A DNA stretch of 30,530 nt from a virus. The notes under the pieces are model-generated. The model was not told the DNA's origin, searched no databases, and saw only the letters and a list, made by a program, of their open reading frames with translations. This document shows, piece after piece, positions 30,480 through 30,530 of this stretch (positions within the stretch are counted from its first letter, which is position 1; each line of letters starts with the position of its first letter). A program made the position numbers and the translations under genes. Where the stretch lies: the IMG/VR virus record IMGVR_UViG_3300033233_000126, positions 1-30,530 of that record, one strand, 5' to 3'.

Positions 30480-30530
30480 TTAGAGTGCGTTGCCTCTCGG
30501 AAGAACCTCATCGGGAAATACGAACCGTTC
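30480..30530 (-). CDS. C-terminal end of an upstream gene, truncated by the window
   Basis: The last 51 bases are open in one minus-strand frame and end in TAA at 30482-30480. The visible C-terminus is ERFVFPDEVLPRGNAL. The intrinsic terminator begins ten bases after the stop, which supports a real gene end. Sixteen residues are too few to name the protein. Confidence 0.55.
   Translation of the reverse strand, partial: ERFVFPDEVLPRGNAL

Noticed and set aside
1-30530. tRNA genes, insertion sequences, integrase or attachment sites
   Set aside because: I saw no cloverleaf, transposase or integrase, or terminal inverted repeat that would support any of these.

Overview
The window is a stretch of a large, AT-rich, T4-like marine myovirus genome. 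The structural gene order and signature proteins (gp54, gp26, gp4, gp48, gp53, gp32, gp59, gp33, PhoH, ThyX, SpeD and the MALTRLEN-type giant fibre protein) fit a cyanomyovirus of Prochlorococcus or Synechococcus. A T4-like pelagiphage is the main alternative, because no photosynthesis gene lies in the window to fix the host.

Layout. Positions 1-18148 (minus strand) form a baseplate, hub and fibre block, transcribed away from a short divergent region at 18149-18188. In transcription order it encodes gp54, gp26, a -1 frameshift extension of gp26, a lytic-transglycosylase-like protein, an M23 peptidase, a gp27-like hub protein, a small acidic protein, a gp5-like hub protein without a recognisable lysozyme domain, a beta-helix spike-like protein, a hexapeptide-repeat structural protein, a 2OG-Fe(II) oxygenase, a GxGY-repeat structural protein and a giant fibre protein that runs off the left edge. 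Positions 18189-21110 (plus strand) encode gp4, an unrecognised protein, gp48 and gp53, ending at a hairpin shared with the convergent gp32 gene.

Positions 21166-25889 (minus) are a tightly coupled replication and nucleotide block: a 56-aa ORF, thyX, a 51-aa ORF, an 80-aa protein, phoH, a PD-(D/E)XK nuclease, gp33, gp59, a coiled-coil protein and gp32. It starts from a sigma70-like promoter (TTGACA-17-TATAAT) built into the terminator of the preceding gene; gp32 has a second promoter of its own (TTGACA-17-TAGAAT). Positions 25983-30530 (minus) hold a candidate capsid-internal protein with a capsid-targeting-like N-terminus, several small phage proteins, glutaredoxin, speD, and more small ORFs behind a third sigma70-like promoter.

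How it works together. The early/middle-type blocks supply dTMP synthesis (ThyX), helicase loading (gp59), ssDNA coating (gp32), late transcription (gp33), polyamine synthesis (SpeD) and redox function (glutaredoxin). The late blocks, several preceded by ATAAATA late-promoter-like motifs, build the baseplate, hub, spike and fibres. The best finds are a complete -1 frameshift signal joining gp26 to a 58-residue extension, a hub whose T4 gp5 functions are spread over separate genes, and a promoter embedded in a terminator.
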